A DNA stretch of 64,000 nt from Marinilactibacillus sp042660675 (lineage in GTDB: Bacteria; Bacillota; Bacilli; Lactobacillales; Carnobacteriaceae_A): positions 1-64,000 of the forward strand of contig NZ_JBHSUL010000001.1 of the NCBI RefSeq assembly GCF_042660675.1, given 5' to 3'. The position numbers and the translations under genes were made by a program. Positions 1-8,312 of this stretch are shown one piece after another. How positions within the stretch are numbered: position 1 is the stretch's first letter; every line of letters starts with the position of its first letter. A model generated the notes under the pieces. The model did no database searches, was not told the origin of the DNA, and worked only from the letters and a program-made list of their open reading frames with translations.

Positions 1-11
1 TAAACAAGAAT

Positions 12-55
12 AAACCCTATAAGGATTGTAAAAAAGCACAATTCTTACAGGGTTT
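12..55 (-). terminator. Terminator of the ABC exporter operon
   Basis: Two 18-base arms (12-29 and 38-55) are complementary with a few mismatches around a loop of about 8 bases. The hairpin lies about 45 bases beyond the stop of the last exporter gene on the minus strand. AT-rich flanks on both sides mean it could also stop transcription entering from the left. Confidence 0.7.
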
Positions 56-100
56 ATTTGTATTTGAATATTTTAAGGGACTTTTGTCCCAGCCTCTTTT

Positions 101-1969
101 TTAAGTTAGTATCCATTCTTCAACTTCTTCTTCAGCATAATATTGTGCTTGAGCGTTCCAGAGCTCGTAGTATTTTCCATTTAAATCTTTTATAAGGTGG
201 TCGTGTCCACCTCTTTGAATCATTTTCCCTTTATCAAATACAATAATCTCATCGCAGAAACGACAACTAGAGAGTCTATGAGAAATATAGATAGCTGTTT
301 TATTTCCGACGATTTCATTAAAGTTAGCATATATCTTGAACTCAGAAATCGGATCTAGTGCTGCTGTTGGTTCATCAAGGATGATAATAGGTGAATCTTT
401 ATATAGAGCTCTTGCCATTGCGATTTTCTGTGCTTCTCCACCTGAAATTTCTACTCCATCTTTATCGAAATCTTGATATAAGGAAGTTTTCAGTCCATTC
501 TTAAATTTATCATACCGCTCAGAGAAACCTGCCTGTTTAAGCGCGACATGTATATTCTTTTCATCGTAGTCTGTACTCGCCGCAACATTCTGAGCAAGGT
601 CGAAAGAGAAAAGAGAAAAATCTTGAAAGACAACTGAAAAAAGATTCAAGTATTCATTATAATCATATTTTTTAATATCGATACCATTTAATAGTATCTC
701 ACCTTCTGTAGGGTCATATAGTCTAGAAAGCAATTTGATTAAGGTCGTTTTACCACTACCATTCATTCCAACAATCGCGACTTTCTTTCCAATGGATAAC
801 TTCAGGTTCACGTTTTTTAGTGCATACTCATCCGTTCCTGGATATTTAAAAGAAACGTCCTTTACTTCCAGTTCATATTCATTGTCCACTCTTTTTTCGA
901 CAGGTAATGTTCCGACTGGTTTAACATCTTTAAGATTCATAAATTCAAAATACTTTTCTAGCAATTCACTATTTCCTAAAATTCTAGAAAAATTAGAAGA
1001 AAATTCTGAAAAGCCCATAATGAAGTTTGAAAAGGCTCCTGTGTAAATTACAATTTCACCAGGATCAATAGCTCCTCCTAGCATTTTTAAAGCTACAAAA
1101 AGAAATCCAATTCCTAGTAACACGTGGATAAGTGACTGTAAGATCAAAGTATTTTTATTTTCACTTTTTTCCATTGACCTACTCGCCTTATTTGCGGTAG
1201 CACCCATATCCATAAAAACTTTTTTATAAAGAGCTTGTTGGTGATATACTCTGATTTCTTTTCCCGACTGATAATTAAAGAGTTGTCCTAAAACAAATCC
1301 AAATATATTATTCCCTTTTTCTCCTTCTTGCATAACTTTGGACAAGATTATCATAACTTTTTGATATAGTATGGAACTATATTTGAAATAAAGTATAAAC
1401 GTCGCTATGAAAAGAACTACAATTAAAGGATGATCAATAAATTTAAAAGGACTTTGATTAGCTACTCTACTTAAAAATAAATTTGAGATCAATACAATTG
1501 ATATAATCAAGGTTACGAACTGTTTAATTAAACCTTCGATAAAAAACAAGGCATACAGTCCTCTCCCACCTGTCAATTCTGCTATTTCTAAGTGACTACG
1601 CAACTCATGAACTTTTTGATTTTCTATATATTCATAATCCATAAACATGCTTTCTTTGTTAAGGCGTACATTTTTCTTATCCAAAGCAATCGCACGAATC
1701 GTTTCTCTATAATGTCTCAGACCATTCGAAATTAATGTAGTCAAAAATCCAGTACCTAACGCCATACTTATAATTGGTATCAATTTATCAAAAGAAGCTT
1801 CAACAATTAGTTGATTCAATATCATAGAAGTGAACAACAAAGAAATAAACGGAAAAATTGCATTGACCAACCCATCAATCAATAAAACATAAAGTATTCT
1901 AGCATCAATCGCATAAACCTCCTTGAAACCTTGAATCAACATATTCAAACGTTTCCTATACTGCTTCAT
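101..1969 (-). CDS. ABC exporter half-transporter (permease-ATPase fusion), second subunit
   Basis: Half-transporter with an N-terminal membrane domain of about six helices (roughly residues 20-310) and a C-terminal nucleotide-binding domain. Walker A reads GMNGSGKTT, the signature SGGEAQKIAMARAL, Walker B IIILDEPTAALDP, followed by the SHR switch histidine. I use the ATG at 1969, which has GGTGAAG upstream and overlaps the preceding exporter gene by 14 bases, so the two are probably translationally coupled and form a heterodimer. A longer in-frame extension to 2026 has no ribosome-binding site. Pairs of this type next to a LytTR two-component system usually export peptides or drugs. The substrate cannot be read here, and no precursor peptide gene was found nearby. 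Confidence 0.9.
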   Translation of the reverse strand: MKQYRKRLNMLIQGFKEVYAIDARILYVLLIDGLVNAIFPFISLLFTSMILNQLIVEASFDKLIPIISMALGTGFLTTLISNGLRHYRETIRAIALDKKNVRLNKESMFMDYEYIENQKVHELRSHLEIAELTGGRGLYALFFIEGLIKQFVTLIISIVLISNLFLSRVANQSPFKFIDHPLIVVLFIATFILYFKYSSILYQKVMIILSKVMQEGEKGNNIFGFVLGQLFNYQSGKEIRVYHQQALYKKVFMDMGATANKASRSMEKSENKNTLILQSLIHVLLGIGFLFVALKMLGGAIDPGEIVIYTGAFSNFIMGFSEFSSNFSRILGNSELLEKYFEFMNLKDVKPVGTLPVEKRVDNEYELEVKDVSFKYPGTDEYALKNVNLKLSIGKKVAIVGMNGSGKTTLIKLLSRLYDPTEGEILLNGIDIKKYDYNEYLNLFSVVFQDFSLFSFDLAQNVAASTDYDEKNIHVALKQAGFSERYDKFKNGLKTSLYQDFDKDGVEISGGEAQKIAMARALYKDSPIIILDEPTAALDPISEFKIYANFNEIVGNKTAIYISHRLSSCRFCDEIIVFDKGKMIQRGGHDHLIKDLNGKYYELWNAQAQYYAEEEVEEWILT

Positions 1970-3782
1970 GATTAACTTCACCAACCTTCTTTTTGTAATA
2001 GTAACTCTGGGTTTCGAACATCTCAAAGTACTTACCCTGCTTGCTCATTAATTGGCTGTGAGATCCTTCCTCAACAATTTTTCCATCTTCCATGAATAAA
2101 ATACGGTCACAGAAACGCGTTGAAGATAGACGGTGCGAGATAAAAATAGAGGTTTTGTTTCTTGACAGTCTTTCGTATTGTTGATAGATTTCATTTTCTG
2201 CTATTGGATCTAAGGCTGCTGTCGGCTCATCTAAAATCAGTATAGGACCATCTTTGTATAGTGCCTTTGCTAATTGTAACTTCTGCTTCTGCCCACCTGA
2301 AAGATCGACTGCATCTTCATGTATTCTCTTAACGAGTTTTGACTGTTCCTTGTTCGGCAAAGACTGGACAACATCGTTTAGTCCGCTCCATTTCATGACT
2401 TTCTCTAACTTTTCAAAATCTTTTTCTTGGTTTTGAAATACTGTTTCTTCGATTGTAATAGGCAATTCAAAATAATCTTGAAATACAACTGAGAACAAAC
2501 GATAGTAATCATTGATATTGTAATCACTCATATCATGACCATTAATAGATATACTACCCTGAGTAGGTAGATATAAACCACTCAATAATTTAATAAGGGT
2601 TGTCTTCCCAGCTCCATTGACACCCACTAATGCAACTTTTTCCCCGGGAGCAATCTTTAAGTTGAATTGTTGAAAGATATCTTCGTTTGCTTCTGGATAC
2701 CGATAAAAGACATTTTTGAATTCTATTGATAATTGTTTGCCAAACTGGCTTTCAACATTGAATCCTTTTTGCTGATTCGTTCCGCTTTCGATATTCATAA
2801 ATGCTTCAAAATCATTTACAGATAATCCGATTTTATTAAACTCAACAGCACTTTGAAATAAGCCATTTATCCACTGGGATAATGTTGCGACAGATCCTAA
2901 GTAAATAGTAAATTCAGCAATACTGATTTGTCCCAATGTAAGTAAGTTGATGAGATATAGGTAAGCTGTTAAATCAATAACTAAACGACCTATAGCGCTC
3001 AATAAATTTCCTCCAAATTTGATTTTATCTAACTTGAATAAATTTATTTGTTTTTGTTGAATAACTTCTTCAAATACTGAACCGAACCAATGACTCATCT
3101 TGTATAAACGCATATCTTTTGTTGACTTGAATTCAGCGGACTTATCATTAAAATAACGTAACTTCTGATTTAACGGGGCAATCTCTTTTTTATTCTGATC
3201 TTCTCGTTTATTTATGTATAATCCGTACAAAAAATTTAACGTAGATGAAACGAGAATGACTATTACAAATAGGACGTGAATTTGTCCTAGAATCATTCCG
3301 TAAAGGATGACGCCCAATGTACTTTTAACAAAATTTTCTCCTGTCATAAAGAATTGTTGTATCCCACTGTACGCATTATTAACAGAATCTAGTGCTTTGT
3401 TTATTATTTCCTGTCCTTTGCTTCCATCAAACATACTATAATCTACCTGAGTAATCTTATTCCCTAAATCCATAAACAAAGAAACTCTAAAACTATTTCC
3501 TTTATTACTCAATAAATTGATCAAGCACTTTGATAAAAGCGTACTTCCTAAAACAATCAGTAATACTCCTGAAAATCTGACAAAAAAATAAGTTAAACTT
3601 TCCCCTCGACTAAAGGTATCTAGCAAAACTGCCGTCAGTCCTAATGTCGCTAAGGGTAAGATCATTTCTGCGATACCTGCAACAATCATGTACACAATCA
3701 GTTTTTTATCGTAGCTCGCTATGCGCTTAAGTAAGTATCCAATATTTTGAACAGTCGACTGTTTGCTGTTATTTTCTGTCAT
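1956..3782 (-). CDS. ABC exporter half-transporter, first subunit
   Basis: About 608 residues: a six-helix transmembrane domain followed by an ATPase domain with Walker A GVNGAGKTT, signature SGGQKQKLQLAKAL, Walker B ILILDEPTAALDP and a SHR switch. The start is the ATG at 3782, six bases after AGAGGTG. A GTG at 3791 lies inside that Shine-Dalgarno and is unlikely. It overlaps the downstream half-transporter by 14 bases, so the pair probably forms a heterodimeric exporter at the cytoplasmic membrane. Upstream lie a sensor kinase and a LytTR regulator on the same strand, with a repeat resembling a LytTR operator in the gap. Substrate unknown; peptide or drug export is the family expectation. 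Confidence 0.9.
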   Translation of the reverse strand: MTENNSKQSTVQNIGYLLKRIASYDKKLIVYMIVAGIAEMILPLATLGLTAVLLDTFSRGESLTYFFVRFSGVLLIVLGSTLLSKCLINLLSNKGNSFRVSLFMDLGNKITQVDYSMFDGSKGQEIINKALDSVNNAYSGIQQFFMTGENFVKSTLGVILYGMILGQIHVLFVIVILVSSTLNFLYGLYINKREDQNKKEIAPLNQKLRYFNDKSAEFKSTKDMRLYKMSHWFGSVFEEVIQQKQINLFKLDKIKFGGNLLSAIGRLVIDLTAYLYLINLLTLGQISIAEFTIYLGSVATLSQWINGLFQSAVEFNKIGLSVNDFEAFMNIESGTNQQKGFNVESQFGKQLSIEFKNVFYRYPEANEDIFQQFNLKIAPGEKVALVGVNGAGKTTLIKLLSGLYLPTQGSISINGHDMSDYNINDYYRLFSVVFQDYFELPITIEETVFQNQEKDFEKLEKVMKWSGLNDVVQSLPNKEQSKLVKRIHEDAVDLSGGQKQKLQLAKALYKDGPILILDEPTAALDPIAENEIYQQYERLSRNKTSIFISHRLSSTRFCDRILFMEDGKIVEEGSHSQLMSKQGKYFEMFETQSYYYKKKVGEVNHEAV

Positions 3783-3835
3783 ATCCTTCACCTCTATTTC
3801 ATCTTACTGAAAAAAATCGCGTCTGGTTATTTCTT

Positions 3836-3868
3836 TCACGAGTGGTTCATTTTTTCTCATGAGTGGTT
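3836..3868 (-). promoter_or_regulatory. Direct repeat, candidate LytTR operator of the exporter genes
   Basis: Two copies of a 12-base unit (TCACGAGTGGTT at 3836 and TCATGAGTGGTT at 3857, plus-strand reading) differ at one base and begin exactly 21 bases apart. That equals two helical turns, the spacing used by LytTR regulators. On the minus strand the repeat lies upstream of a TAAGAT -10-like hexamer and the exporter start. Inference: binding site of the LytTR regulator encoded at 4610-5326. Confidence 0.55.
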
Positions 3869-3885
3869 TTATAAAAAAGAAGTGT

Positions 3886-4647
3886 TTACAACGGAAGCAT
3901 CACTTCCGTTGCAAACACGCCTTCTTCTGACTGACGGTTAATATATCCACCGTATTTTTCGACTGTATTATCAATTCTAAGTAATCCAAATCCGTGATCT
4001 TTACCGGATTTCGTTGTAATATACTGTTTGCCAATTTTCCTGACTTGTCTGTTCATCGAATTGGTCACACTGATATATAATTGTTCTTTCATGACTTGAA
4101 TGTATACTCGGATAAATCGGTCTTGAGGATTATCAACTGTCAGACATCCTTCTATAGCGTTGTTCAGTAAATTTCCTAAAATAACCCCCAGATCGACATC
4201 TAGTATTTGAATTGATTTAGGCACTTGTGCTTTCGCATTCAATACAATTTCTCTGGATTGCGCAAGTGTTAGTTTACTGTTCAAGACAGCATCAACAGTG
4301 ACATTTCCAGACTTGATTAAAGTATCGACCGACATTAGGTCTTCATCTAATTCATTTAAGTATTCTTTTATTTGATTAATTTGGTCCATTTCAAGATAAG
4401 CTTTCATTGCCTGAATATGATTTTTGTAGTCATGTCGCCAGCCTCGCATTTGTTTATAAATACTTTCAACCTCTTCGACGTGCGAATGAATGATAGCTGC
4501 GTTCGTTTCAACAATTTTCTTTTCGTAATAGTTTCGTACAAAATAACGAAGACTATAAATGATTACGGTCAGTAGTATTATACTACCCATTATGTAATAC
4601 CACATTTCACTACTCACTTCCTCTGAAGTATCGGATGAATGATTCAT
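3886..4647 (-). CDS. GHKL-family sensor histidine kinase (AgrC-like, short sensor)
   Basis: 253 residues. One hydrophobic segment near the N terminus (about residues 15-35) leads into the phospho-acceptor region WRHDYKNHIQAMK. An N-box (GNLLNNAIEG) and a G-box (KSGKDHGFGLLRI) of a GHKL ATPase follow. Classical AgrC/ComD kinases carry six or seven sensor helices; this protein has only one, so it may sense an intracellular or membrane cue, or work with the exporter. The start overlaps the regulator gene by 38 bases, indicating coupling. The ribosome-binding site at 4647 is weak; an internal ATG at 4605 is an alternative that would remove the first 14 residues. Confidence 0.85.
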   Translation of the reverse strand: MNHSSDTSEEVSSEMWYYIMGSIILLTVIIYSLRYFVRNYYEKKIVETNAAIIHSHVEEVESIYKQMRGWRHDYKNHIQAMKAYLEMDQINQIKEYLNELDEDLMSVDTLIKSGNVTVDAVLNSKLTLAQSREIVLNAKAQVPKSIQILDVDLGVILGNLLNNAIEGCLTVDNPQDRFIRVYIQVMKEQLYISVTNSMNRQVRKIGKQYITTKSGKDHGFGLLRIDNTVEKYGGYINRQSEEGVFATEVMLPL

Positions 4648-5326
4648 TTACTTTCTTATATAGTCGTCTAGAGACAGGAACCGTCACGCCATTTGTCAAA
4701 TAGACTTCTGTTTTACTGATTTTATTCACATGTTCTATATTGATTAGATAAGAACGATGAGGCTTTACAAAAATATTTTCTGGAAGCTCTGCTTGAATCG
4801 TACCTAATCCTTGTTTGATTTCAATCGGTTCCTCTACAGTTTGGATAATCGTTTCATGTCCTAACGCTTCCAGACTAATCAAATCTCGCTGATTGATTCG
4901 AGCAGAGCCATCCGTCGTCTCAAGAATTAAATACTCATTTTTTCTAGGTCGTAGCGCTCTTATCCGATCAAGCACTTGAAATAGTTTTTCTCTATCCATT
5001 GGTTTCAATAAATAATCTACAGCATCCACCTTATATCCATCCAATGAATATTTGGAGTATCCCGTAACAAACAGAATTTTAAGATCATGACGCTGCTTTC
5101 TTAAATAGTGTGCTAATTCCATTCCATTCATTTTGCCCATTTCAATATCTAAAATCAATAATTCCACTGATTTGTCTTCTTCGAAGTGAAACAAAAAAGC
5201 TTCTGCCGATTCAAAAGTGAAAATATTTAATTGTATAGAGTGCATGGCTTCGTACTCTTTTAATAATTTTTTAATTAAATCTTGCTGAATTTTTTCGTCA
5301 TCTACGAGCGCAATTGTCCAGTTCAT
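4610..5326 (-). CDS. LytTR-family response regulator
   Basis: 238 residues. An N-terminal receiver domain shows the acidic pocket (VDDE near residue 9), the phosphorylated aspartate in LLILDIEMGKMNG and the conserved lysine in LLKPMDREKL. The C-terminal LytTR DNA-binding domain contains LEALGHETII and FVKPHRSYLINIEHV. It follows AGAGGTG at good spacing. The gene is first in a run with the GHKL kinase and then the two ABC exporter genes, so it most likely controls the exporter. Activating signal unknown. Confidence 0.92.
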   Translation of the reverse strand: MNWTIALVDDEKIQQDLIKKLLKEYEAMHSIQLNIFTFESAEAFLFHFEEDKSVELLILDIEMGKMNGMELAHYLRKQRHDLKILFVTGYSKYSLDGYKVDAVDYLLKPMDREKLFQVLDRIRALRPRKNEYLILETTDGSARINQRDLISLEALGHETIIQTVEEPIEIKQGLGTIQAELPENIFVKPHRSYLINIEHVNKISKTEVYLTNGVTVPVSRRLYKKVNESFIRYFRGSE

Positions 5327-5440
5327 TTTTTCACCTCTATGTCAGTATAACGTATAGAACATTTGCTTTGCTACATTTTGGGTGTGTTTATTTTACACAA
5401 TTCAAAGACTAATAAAATATGGTCATTCCAACACTTTATC

Positions 5441-5472
5441 GAGGGCATATGAATTGTAAATCCCTTTTATGG
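5441..5472 (+). promoter_or_regulatory. Conserved upstream element of stress-protein operon (copy 1)
   Basis: The core GGCATATGAATTGTA, followed by a TTTATG block, closely matches a segment at 10195-10226 upstream of a paralogous gene. The distance to the start codon is about the same in both. No good -35 TTGACA partner is visible, so the element may be a promoter for an alternative sigma factor or an activator site. It appears before 5525 and 10282 but not clearly before 11055. Confidence 0.45.
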
Positions 5473-5524
5473 TTTATATACTGGAATTTAGAGAAGCATA
5501 TATAGCTTTAAGGAGGAATGTTTT

Positions 5525-6001
5525 ATGAGTAAATATATAGACGGAACTTATTCATCGATGAAAGAAGCAATCATAGCAATCAACGGACTCGTCACAGATG
5601 GGTATTCAAAAGAAGATATGGTGTTGGTTGGTAACACTTCTACACTCAAAGAAGATCATGCAGAAGAAGTTGCGGTAAATGTTGAGGATTACGAATCTAC
5701 TTCTTACAAAGAGCTATTAAGTAATCACAAAGATAAAATTGATTCAGGACAACTGGTTTTACTTTATGAAAAAGATTCAAGTATTAATGATGACTTAGTC
5801 GCTGGTGATCATACTGATGAACCGAATCGCTCAGTTAAAGACAATGCACCAAATCCTGATCTGGATTCTACAGCTTCTTCAACTGATGATATCGGTAATG
5901 GTGACTCAGAACACGTTTCAACAGAAAAGGATCAAGATTCTTCAAGCGATACCGTCAAAATCGATGATCATGATATCGGTGCCGGTAGACCTCTACAATA
6001 A
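5525..6001 (+). CDS. YflT-domain general stress protein, paralogue 1
   Basis: 158 residues. The N-terminal half (about 1-90) matches the general-stress-protein-17M (YflT) fold family: an opening YIDGTYSSMKEAIIAINGL, then GYSKEDMVLV and a closing GQLVLLYE strand. The C-terminal 60 residues are low-complexity and strongly acidic (D, S, N rich), with no signal peptide or membrane segment. AAGGAGGAA lies just before the ATG. It heads a three-gene operon of related proteins (5525, 6087, 6644). The biochemical role of YflT proteins is not established. The acidic tail would suit a soluble protein working at high ionic strength, which is inference. Confidence 0.85.
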   Translation: MSKYIDGTYSSMKEAIIAINGLVTDGYSKEDMVLVGNTSTLKEDHAEEVAVNVEDYESTSYKELLSNHKDKIDSGQLVLLYEKDSSINDDLVAGDHTDEPNRSVKDNAPNPDLDSTASSTDDIGNGDSEHVSTEKDQDSSSDTVKIDDHDIGAGRPLQ

Positions 6002-6086
6002 TCTAGGTAGCCTTAAGAAGACTAACGATTGACTAAACAATAATTTTAAATCTTTGTTTCTTATTACAAAGGGGGACCCTTGTTCA

Positions 6087-6596
6087 ATGGATAAATTTAT
6101 TGATGGTAGTTATGCAACAATCGATGAAGCCGTTCATGCGGTAAATGCGCTTTATACTCAAGGCTATGCAAAGGAAGATTTATTACTTGTCACCCATGAT
6201 TCCAAAAAAGAAGAGCTTTCTTCAAAAACAGAAGTCAAAGTGACGACCATAGACTTGCTAAGGCAAGGCGAGAATGATACAGAGCAGTCAACGATGGACA
6301 AGATCAAAGATACCTTAACACCTCATTCTGATCACAATCATTCAGAAGGAAAAAAAGTGGCTGATTTGTTAGCAGACCACGAAACAGACATTGAACAAGG
6401 CAATACTATCGTTTTGGCAGAATTCAATTCTGATGTAGACCGAGACCCTACAACAGATCCAACGAACGGGTATGATAACCACAGCTCAATAGAAGATCCG
6501 GATATTAACCCTATCCCTCAAACAACTGACGGATTCAAGAAAGATCAAGATCAGGATATTCATATTGATAATAGCGATTTATTTCATCGACCTTAA
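6087..6596 (+). CDS. YflT-domain general stress protein, paralogue 2
   Basis: 169 residues. It starts with MDKFIDGSYATIDEAVHAVN and GYAKEDLLLV, the same domain as the neighbouring paralogues. An insertion around STMDKIKDTLTPH resembles the DKIKDLFSK and DKVKDMFTG insertions of the later paralogues at 10282 and 11055. It ends in an acidic D/N/H-rich tail. The chosen ATG at 6087 has AAAGGGGG about 11 bases upstream; an in-frame extension to 6054 has no such site. It lies 85 bases after paralogue 1 and 47 bases before paralogue 3 with no terminator between them, so the three are probably co-transcribed. Function beyond stress association is unknown. Confidence 0.82.
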   Translation: MDKFIDGSYATIDEAVHAVNALYTQGYAKEDLLLVTHDSKKEELSSKTEVKVTTIDLLRQGENDTEQSTMDKIKDTLTPHSDHNHSEGKKVADLLADHETDIEQGNTIVLAEFNSDVDRDPTTDPTNGYDNHSSIEDPDINPIPQTTDGFKKDQDQDIHIDNSDLFHRP

Positions 6597-6643
6597 TAAA
6601 CCTTAATATTAGAAGCAAATGTAAATTTTAGGAGGACTATATT

Positions 6644-7099
6644 ATGACTCATTTTGTAGAAGGCAGTTACGCCTCTATAAAAGAAGCGGTTCAAGCTACA
6701 AACGCCATGGTGACTCGTGGTTATTCAAGAGAGGATATCACTTTTGTAACGAGTGAATCCAAACATTCGGAACTTTCTTCAGATTTGGACATCAATATTT
6801 CAACAGACATATCTCACGAATCTTTAGCTTCATACAAGGAAGACATTGAACAGGGTCATCTTGTTGCGTTAGTAAAAGAGGATCCAAGTATTGATAACGA
6901 TCAGAAAACTGGCGCTACAAACGATGAGGCAGACAGCCCGGCAGAAGATCCTAACCCAAATTCCAATTTGACTACTGGCACAAACTCAGACACGATGCGT
7001 GACAATCCTACACCAGGTGATGTTCCAGTTGGAGATGATGATGATGCTCCCGGAAGTGTTCCCATTGACGAAGACCACGATCTGACTAACGGACTTTAA
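6644..7099 (+). CDS. YflT-domain general stress protein, paralogue 3
   Basis: 151 residues. It opens with MTHFVEGSYASIKEAVQATN and GYSREDITFV, and closes the folded part with the EDIEQGHLVALV strand. An acidic tail rich in D, P and N follows. A TAGGAGGA ribosome-binding site precedes the ATG. It is the last gene of the three-paralogue operon and is followed by a strong terminator at 7112. It lacks the DKIKD insertion and so resembles paralogue 1 most. The three tails are much less alike than the folded domains, pointing to old duplications with freely drifting tails. Confidence 0.82.
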   Translation: MTHFVEGSYASIKEAVQATNAMVTRGYSREDITFVTSESKHSELSSDLDINISTDISHESLASYKEDIEQGHLVALVKEDPSIDNDQKTGATNDEADSPAEDPNPNSNLTTGTNSDTMRDNPTPGDVPVGDDDDAPGSVPIDEDHDLTNGL

Positions 7100-7111
7100 T
7101 TGCTTATTTAA

Positions 7112-7160
7112 AAGAACGTACACACAGTTCCCAGTGAACTTGCGTGTACGTTCTTTTTTT
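7112..7160 (+). terminator. Intrinsic terminator of the three-gene stress operon
   Basis: AAGAACGTACAC pairs with GTGTACGTTCTT, and the inner AGTTC pairs with GAACT. The stem is followed by a run of seven or more T. It lies 13 bases after the stop of the last paralogue. Confidence 0.9.
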
Positions 7161-7263
7161 CTCGTATCCTTCCAGATTCTCTATACTATTCATATATCGT
7201 ATCCACTAAATTTTATTACAGACTTTGTCTTAGTCCAAGACATGAAATCCCATTACTTCTGCT

Positions 7264-7479
7264 TCACTTAATACTCGTCAGTCCGTATTCAAGTATATCT
7301 CCTGGCTGGCATTCTAGTACTTCACAGAGTTTTTCCAGAGTAGAAAAACGGATAGCTTTTGCTTTCCCATTTTTTAAATTCGAGATATTCGCCATGGTGA
7401 TGCCCACTTTTTCTGAAAGCTCTGTAACGGACATTTTTCTTTTTGCTAATACTACATCTAAGTTTACGATAATTCCCAT
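7264..7479 (-). CDS. Small XRE/Cro-family transcription regulator
   Basis: 71 residues, essentially a single helix-turn-helix domain: VTELSEKVGITMANISNLKNG spans the two recognition helices (about residues 18-38), then FSTLEKLCEVLECQPGDILEY. Its length and motif match the YozG/HTH_26 type that is normally paired with a DUF2975 membrane protein, as it is here 10 bases downstream of that gene. GAGGGGAA precedes the ATG. It probably autoregulates the pair. The signal is unknown. Confidence 0.88.
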   Translation of the reverse strand: MGIIVNLDVVLAKRKMSVTELSEKVGITMANISNLKNGKAKAIRFSTLEKLCEVLECQPGDILEYGLTSIK

Positions 7480-7489
7480 TATATTCCCC

Positions 7490-7969
7490 TCATATCGTTA
7501 AGTCATTTTCTAATTTGTACGCTCTTGCATTCGAAAATAGAATATTTAAGACATCCGCAAAGGCTACTATAACCGCAGAAAAAAATAAAAAGAACAGTCC
7601 TACCAGAATGAGGCCTGGTGCATCGTCTCGATCCGCTACTAAATACACGATTGGCAGTAGTAGTAAATAGATTCCTGTCATAATAGAGGCCGCATTTCTT
7701 ATATTCTTCAAGCAGCTAATAGTACTCACGGAAAAGGCTTCGTTCTCATCTATATGTACAATCAATTTGAAAGACTGAGCTAGCATGAACAAAAAGCAAA
7801 CACCCGTAATGATTAAAGCTCCTTGTGTTAATGGGTGTAAAATCGTCATGTGCGGCAGAGTGATTTGAAGTAAATTCGTAACCCAAGGCAAGACTAGAAA
7901 GTTAAATCCAATCGTTCCTATAGCCAAAATCCCTAACGTAATTTTTAATACGATCGTCCTGATTTTCAT
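7490..7969 (-). CDS. DUF2975-family membrane protein
   Basis: 159 residues with four hydrophobic segments (about residues 8-30, 45-68, 90-112 and 122-145) and few charged residues outside the loops. The pattern and the partnership with a downstream XRE regulator match DUF2975 (YoaS-like). The two genes are 10 bases apart and co-oriented, so they form an operon. AGAAGATGA lies upstream of the ATG. Family members have no established biochemical function; a membrane sensor or modulator for the partner regulator is inference. Confidence 0.8.
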   Translation of the reverse strand: MKIRTIVLKITLGILAIGTIGFNFLVLPWVTNLLQITLPHMTILHPLTQGALIITGVCFLFMLAQSFKLIVHIDENEAFSVSTISCLKNIRNAASIMTGIYLLLLPIVYLVADRDDAPGLILVGLFFLFFSAVIVAFADVLNILFSNARAYKLENDLTI

Positions 7970-8125
7970 GATTCATCTTCTTTCTTTAGTGATTTACTGA
8001 AAACTATATCATTCATATAACTGAATAACAACAGATAATTATCGATAATCGACAAATTTAAATGTTTTTTTAATAATCTGATAAAAGTTTACTAGGAGGA
8101 CACTTTACAATTCATACAATATACG

Positions 8126-8164
8126 AAAAAGACAGAAAGTGGATTCTTCACTCTCTGTCTTTTT
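8126..8164 (-). terminator. Terminator of the ABC-F operon
   Basis: AAAAAGACAGA and TCTGTCTTTTT arms enclose a partly paired interior (AGTG/CACT). It is flanked by A and T runs on both sides, so it works in either direction. It lies just after the remnant gene that follows the ABC-F gene on the minus strand. Confidence 0.75.
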
Positions 8165-8176
8165 GCTCAATTCTTT

Positions 8177-8311
8177 TTATAGCTTCCGTCGTTGATTTTG
8201 TTGATGACGACTTTTCCTTTTTTCTGTTAAGTCCCAATCTGTCCATGATCCAATCATTCCATTCGTGTGATGAACAGATTCAGTATGTTGGATTGTTATA
8301 ATGGTCTTCAA
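8177..8311 (-). pseudogene. Histidine-phosphatase N-terminal fragment (44 codons)
   Basis: A TTG start directly after the ABC-F stop codon, preceded by AGGGGAG, opens a 44-codon frame. It begins MKTIITIQHTESVHHTNGMI and continues GSWTDWDLTE. This is the characteristic N terminus of a histidine-phosphatase (phosphoglycerate-mutase-like) subfamily, where QHTES occupies the catalytic RHG position and WTDWDLTE the following motif. Full proteins are near 200 residues. Here the frame breaks at a run of six A and stops soon after; removing one A gives only 17 more residues before another stop. The rest of the enzyme is absent, so I call it a decayed remnant. A translated regulatory peptide cannot be excluded. 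Confidence 0.6.
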
Positions 8312-8312
8312 A

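Noticed and set aside
8094..8100. A good AGGAGGA ribosome-binding sequence on the plus strand in an empty region
   Set aside because: No ATG, GTG or TTG opens a frame of useful length at the right distance, and a terminator follows within 30 bases. It may be the relic of a lost gene.
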